A stretch of 8,724 bases of DNA from Verrucomicrobiota bacterium (GTDB lineage: Bacteria; Verrucomicrobiota; Verrucomicrobiia; Limisphaerales; AV2): NCBI GenBank assembly GCA_003219675.1, contig QHPW01000326.1:1-8724 (forward strand). Direction: 5' to 3'. Below the pieces are notes generated by a model that was given only the letters and a program-made list of their open reading frames with translations, made no database searches and was not told the DNA's origin. Both the position numbers and the translations under genes were made by a program. Shown here piece by piece: positions 7,142 through 8,724 of this stretch (position 1 is the stretch's first letter; every line of letters starts with the position of its first letter).

Positions 7142-7164
7142 GGCGGCGGTCGCAGACCGCCGCT
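7142..7164. repeat. REP-like GC-rich hairpin between dapB and folK
   Basis: GGCGGCGGTC, a 3-nt loop GCA, and GACCGCCGCT form a 10-bp stem (one G-T pair) in the 68-bp or longer gap after the dapB stop. No T-run follows on either strand, so it is not a classic intrinsic terminator. The motif (TGTAGCGGCGGTC...GACCGCCG) resembles a dispersed palindromic repeat that I recall from verrucomicrobial intergenic regions. A role in 3'-end protection of dapB mRNA is possible. Confidence 0.6.
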
Positions 7165-7170
7165 ACAGTT

Positions 7171-7845
7171 CTATTTCAGTCCCAGCACATCCTGCATGTC
7201 GTAAAGACCGGGCTTCTGCTTGACGACCCACTGGGCGGCACGCAAAGCGCCGCTGGCAAAGGCCTCCCGGCTCGACGCTTTGTGGGTCAGTTCCAGTCGC
7301 TCGCCGCTTGCGGCAAAAATCACCGTGTGATCCCCCACGACATCGCCGCCGCGCAGCGAGTGCATCCCTATTTCCGTCGCCGTGCGCTCGCCGGTGAGGC
7401 CCTGGCGCCCGTGGCGAATCACTTTGCCGAGTTGCTGCCCGCGAATGCCGGCAAGGATTTCCGCCAGCGTCGCCGCCGTCCCGCTCGGCGCGTCCTTTTT
7501 CATCCGATGATGCATTTCGATCACGCCGGTGGAATAGTTCGATGCCCAGACGATGGCGATTTGGGACTGGAGATATGAGATTTGAGATTTCTCCGCCTCG
7601 GTGTGACCGGTGGTGCCGATGATCAAAGCTTTCTTGTGTTCAGCGCACGCAAACGCAAATTGCGCCGTAGCGTCGTGGAAACTGAAATCAATGACTGCAT
7701 CGGCCTCCTTGATCAACGGCAACAAGTCATCGCCCAGATCAATCTGGCCGACCACCTGAAGCCCGGGCTTGCGCTCGGCGCAGGCCAGGAGCGTCTGGCC
7801 CATTCGGCCTTTGGCGCCGATGATGATGAGTCTTGTCGGGTTCAA
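7171..7845 (-). CDS. dapB: 4-hydroxy-tetrahydrodipicolinate reductase, internally shortened
   Basis: DapB reduces the DapA product with NAD(P)H in lysine and diaminopimelate synthesis (cytoplasmic). The 224-residue protein shows the Rossmann motif IIIGAKGRMG (7-16), VIDFS (51-55), GTTG (77-80), the catalytic HHRMKKDAPSGTA (112-124), RHGRQGLTGER-type loop (144-154), the conserved SREAFASGALRAAQWV (192-207) and the C-terminal YDMQDVLGL. It is short for the family (commonly about 240-275). In E. coli DapB about 22 residues (NVMLKLLEK...DIEI) separate SVGV from IEAHHRHK, but here STGV (105-108) runs straight into IEMHHRMK. The start appears to be TTG, 26 bp after the dapA stop, without a clear ribosome binding site. 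Catalytic residues are kept, so activity is plausible, but the altered domain edge may matter for folding or oligomerisation. Confidence 0.93.
   Translation of the reverse strand: MNPTRLIIIGAKGRMGQTLLACAERKPGLQVVGQIDLGDDLLPLIKEADAVIDFSFHDATAQFAFACAEHKKALIIGTTGHTEAEKSQISYLQSQIAIVWASNYSTGVIEMHHRMKKDAPSGTAATLAEILAGIRGQQLGKVIRHGRQGLTGERTATEIGMHSLRGGDVVGDHTVIFAASGERLELTHKASSREAFASGALRAAQWVVKQKPGLYDMQDVLGLK
7570..7590. repeat. dapB: Three tandem 7-bp units inside dapB
   Basis: On the plus strand GAGATAT, GAGATTT and GAGATTT stand head to tail. In the dapB frame the 21 bp keep the reading frame and encode part of EKSQISYLQSQI, in the variable helix after GTTG. The AT-rich, purine-biased run contrasts with the GC-rich surroundings. 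Confidence 0.6.
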
Positions 7846-7871
7846 AGTTGAATGTTGGGGAGCACCCGCGA

Positions 7872-8724
7872 TTACTTCAACAGGCCGCAGGCATTCATTG
7901 TCGCTTTCAGCGTTTCGCGGTTCTTCGGGCTCATCGCCACCAGCGGCAGGCGGTATTCTTCTTCGATTTGGCCCAGCATCGCCAGCGCGGCTTTGATCGG
8001 AACCGGGTTGGTCTCGATGAACAGGGCCTTGAGCAGGGGATAATATTTGTCGTGCAGCTTGAGGGCCACGGACGGACGGCCAACGGCAAAGGCGCGGACC
8101 ATGCGGCTGAGTTCGCGCGGAATGATATTCGAGGCGACGCTGATGACGCCTTGCGCGCCCACGGCCATAAACGGCAGCGTCAATGAATCATCGCCGCTAA
8201 GGATGACGAATCTGGGTCCGAGCGTGGCGCGGAGTTGGCTGACGCGGTCGGCATTGCCGCCGGCCTCTTTGATGCCCACGATGTTTCTGCATTCGCGCGC
8301 GAGTCGTTTGACCGTGTCCACGCCAATCTCAACGCCGCAGCGGCCCGGAATGCTGTAAAGCACCATGGGCAGCCGGGTCGCATAAGCAATGGCGCGGAAA
8401 TGCTGGAACAAGCCTTCCTGCGACGGTTTGTTGTAGTAAGGCGCCACCTGCAGCGAACCGTTCGCGCCGGCCCTTTCGGCGGCGATGGTCAGGTAAATCG
8501 CTTCATCGGTGGAATTCCCGCCCGTGCCGGCGAGCACTCGGACTTTGCGCGCGGCGAATTTGATGGCCAGTTCGATCACGTAAATGTGCTCCTCAAAACT
8601 CAGCGTCGGTGATTCTCCCGTGGTGCCAACGGGCACAATGCCGTCCACGCCGGCCTTGATCTGCGCTTTGACAAGGCGTTCGAACGAGAGTTCATCCACT
8701 TTGCCGTCTTTGAACGGCGTGACC
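7872..8724 (-). CDS. dapA: 4-hydroxy-tetrahydrodipicolinate synthase, 5' end beyond window
   Basis: DapA condenses pyruvate with aspartate semialdehyde, the first committed step to diaminopimelate and lysine (cytoplasmic, TIM barrel). The frame runs through the right edge: the codons before 8699 encode VTPFKDGK, the usual beginning of the family, so roughly ten N-terminal residues are missing and the GTG at 8699 is not the true start. Landmarks are VGTTGESPTLSFEEH, VLAGTGGNST, QVAPYYNKPSQEGL (the conserved active-site tyrosine), YSIPGRCGVEI (conserved PGR), NIVGIKEAGG with the Schiff-base lysine, ILSGDDSLTLPFMAVGAQGVISVASNI, and ETNPVPIKAAL near the C-terminus. The protein ends in a TAA at 7872-7874, 26 bp before dapB, so the two genes very likely form an operon. 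All expected catalytic residues in the visible part are present. Confidence 0.96.
   Translation of the reverse strand, partial: VTPFKDGKVDELSFERLVKAQIKAGVDGIVPVGTTGESPTLSFEEHIYVIELAIKFAARKVRVLAGTGGNSTDEAIYLTIAAERAGANGSLQVAPYYNKPSQEGLFQHFRAIAYATRLPMVLYSIPGRCGVEIGVDTVKRLARECRNIVGIKEAGGNADRVSQLRATLGPRFVILSGDDSLTLPFMAVGAQGVISVASNIIPRELSRMVRAFAVGRPSVALKLHDKYYPLLKALFIETNPVPIKAALAMLGQIEEEYRLPLVAMSPKNRETLKATMNACGLLK

Noticed and set aside
7142..7164. Intrinsic terminator for dapB.
   Set aside because: The stem is strong but no T-run follows on the minus strand, so I list it as a REP-like repeat instead.

Overview
The window looks like chromosomal DNA from a GC-rich member of the Planctomycetes-Verrucomicrobia-Chlamydiae (PVC) group, more probably Verrucomicrobia. 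Three things point there: a secreted planctomycete-type cytochrome protein (PSCyt1/PSCyt2 family) at the left edge, a fragment of a second such gene, and a compact dapA-dapB-folK cluster. There are no phage, transposase, tRNA, rRNA or CRISPR features. The assignment rests on family distribution that I recall, not on a search.

Layout. Positions 1-1894 (minus strand) carry the first 631 residues of a PSCyt1/PSCyt2 protein with a LamG-like insert; it runs off the left edge. A 142-bp divergent intergenic region follows. Then two plus-strand genes lie 44 bp apart. The first (2037-2834) is a GalU/RmlA-like nucleotidyltransferase with an unusual active-site loop. The second (2879-6190) is a 1103-residue protein with an N-terminal fucokinase-like GHMP kinase, an unassigned middle region and a C-terminal UDPGP-type pyrophosphorylase. 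Converging on them from the right is a minus-strand cluster: dapA (5' end beyond the window), dapB and folK. Between the folK stop and the end of the fusion gene is a decayed fragment of another PSCyt2-type gene (6160-6558).

How the genes work together. The plus-strand pair looks like a nucleotide-sugar module. The kinase half would make a sugar 1-phosphate, the UDPGP half would turn it into an NDP-sugar, and the separate nucleotidyltransferase may activate a second sugar or regulate the first. The domain order (kinase then pyrophosphorylase) is the reverse of the known bifunctional fucose salvage enzyme FKP, and the pyrophosphorylase belongs to a different family. This is the most interesting object in the window. 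The minus-strand genes are housekeeping: dapA and dapB for lysine/diaminopimelate synthesis and folK for folate. dapB is unusual: it lacks about 22 residues normally found just before its catalytic HHR.K motif, and carries a small heptamer tandem repeat nearby.

Smaller structural signals are a REP-like hairpin between dapB and folK, a perfect 18-bp palindrome just upstream of the likely folK start, and a two-codon start-stop mini-ORF plus hairpin at the start of the cytochrome gene.
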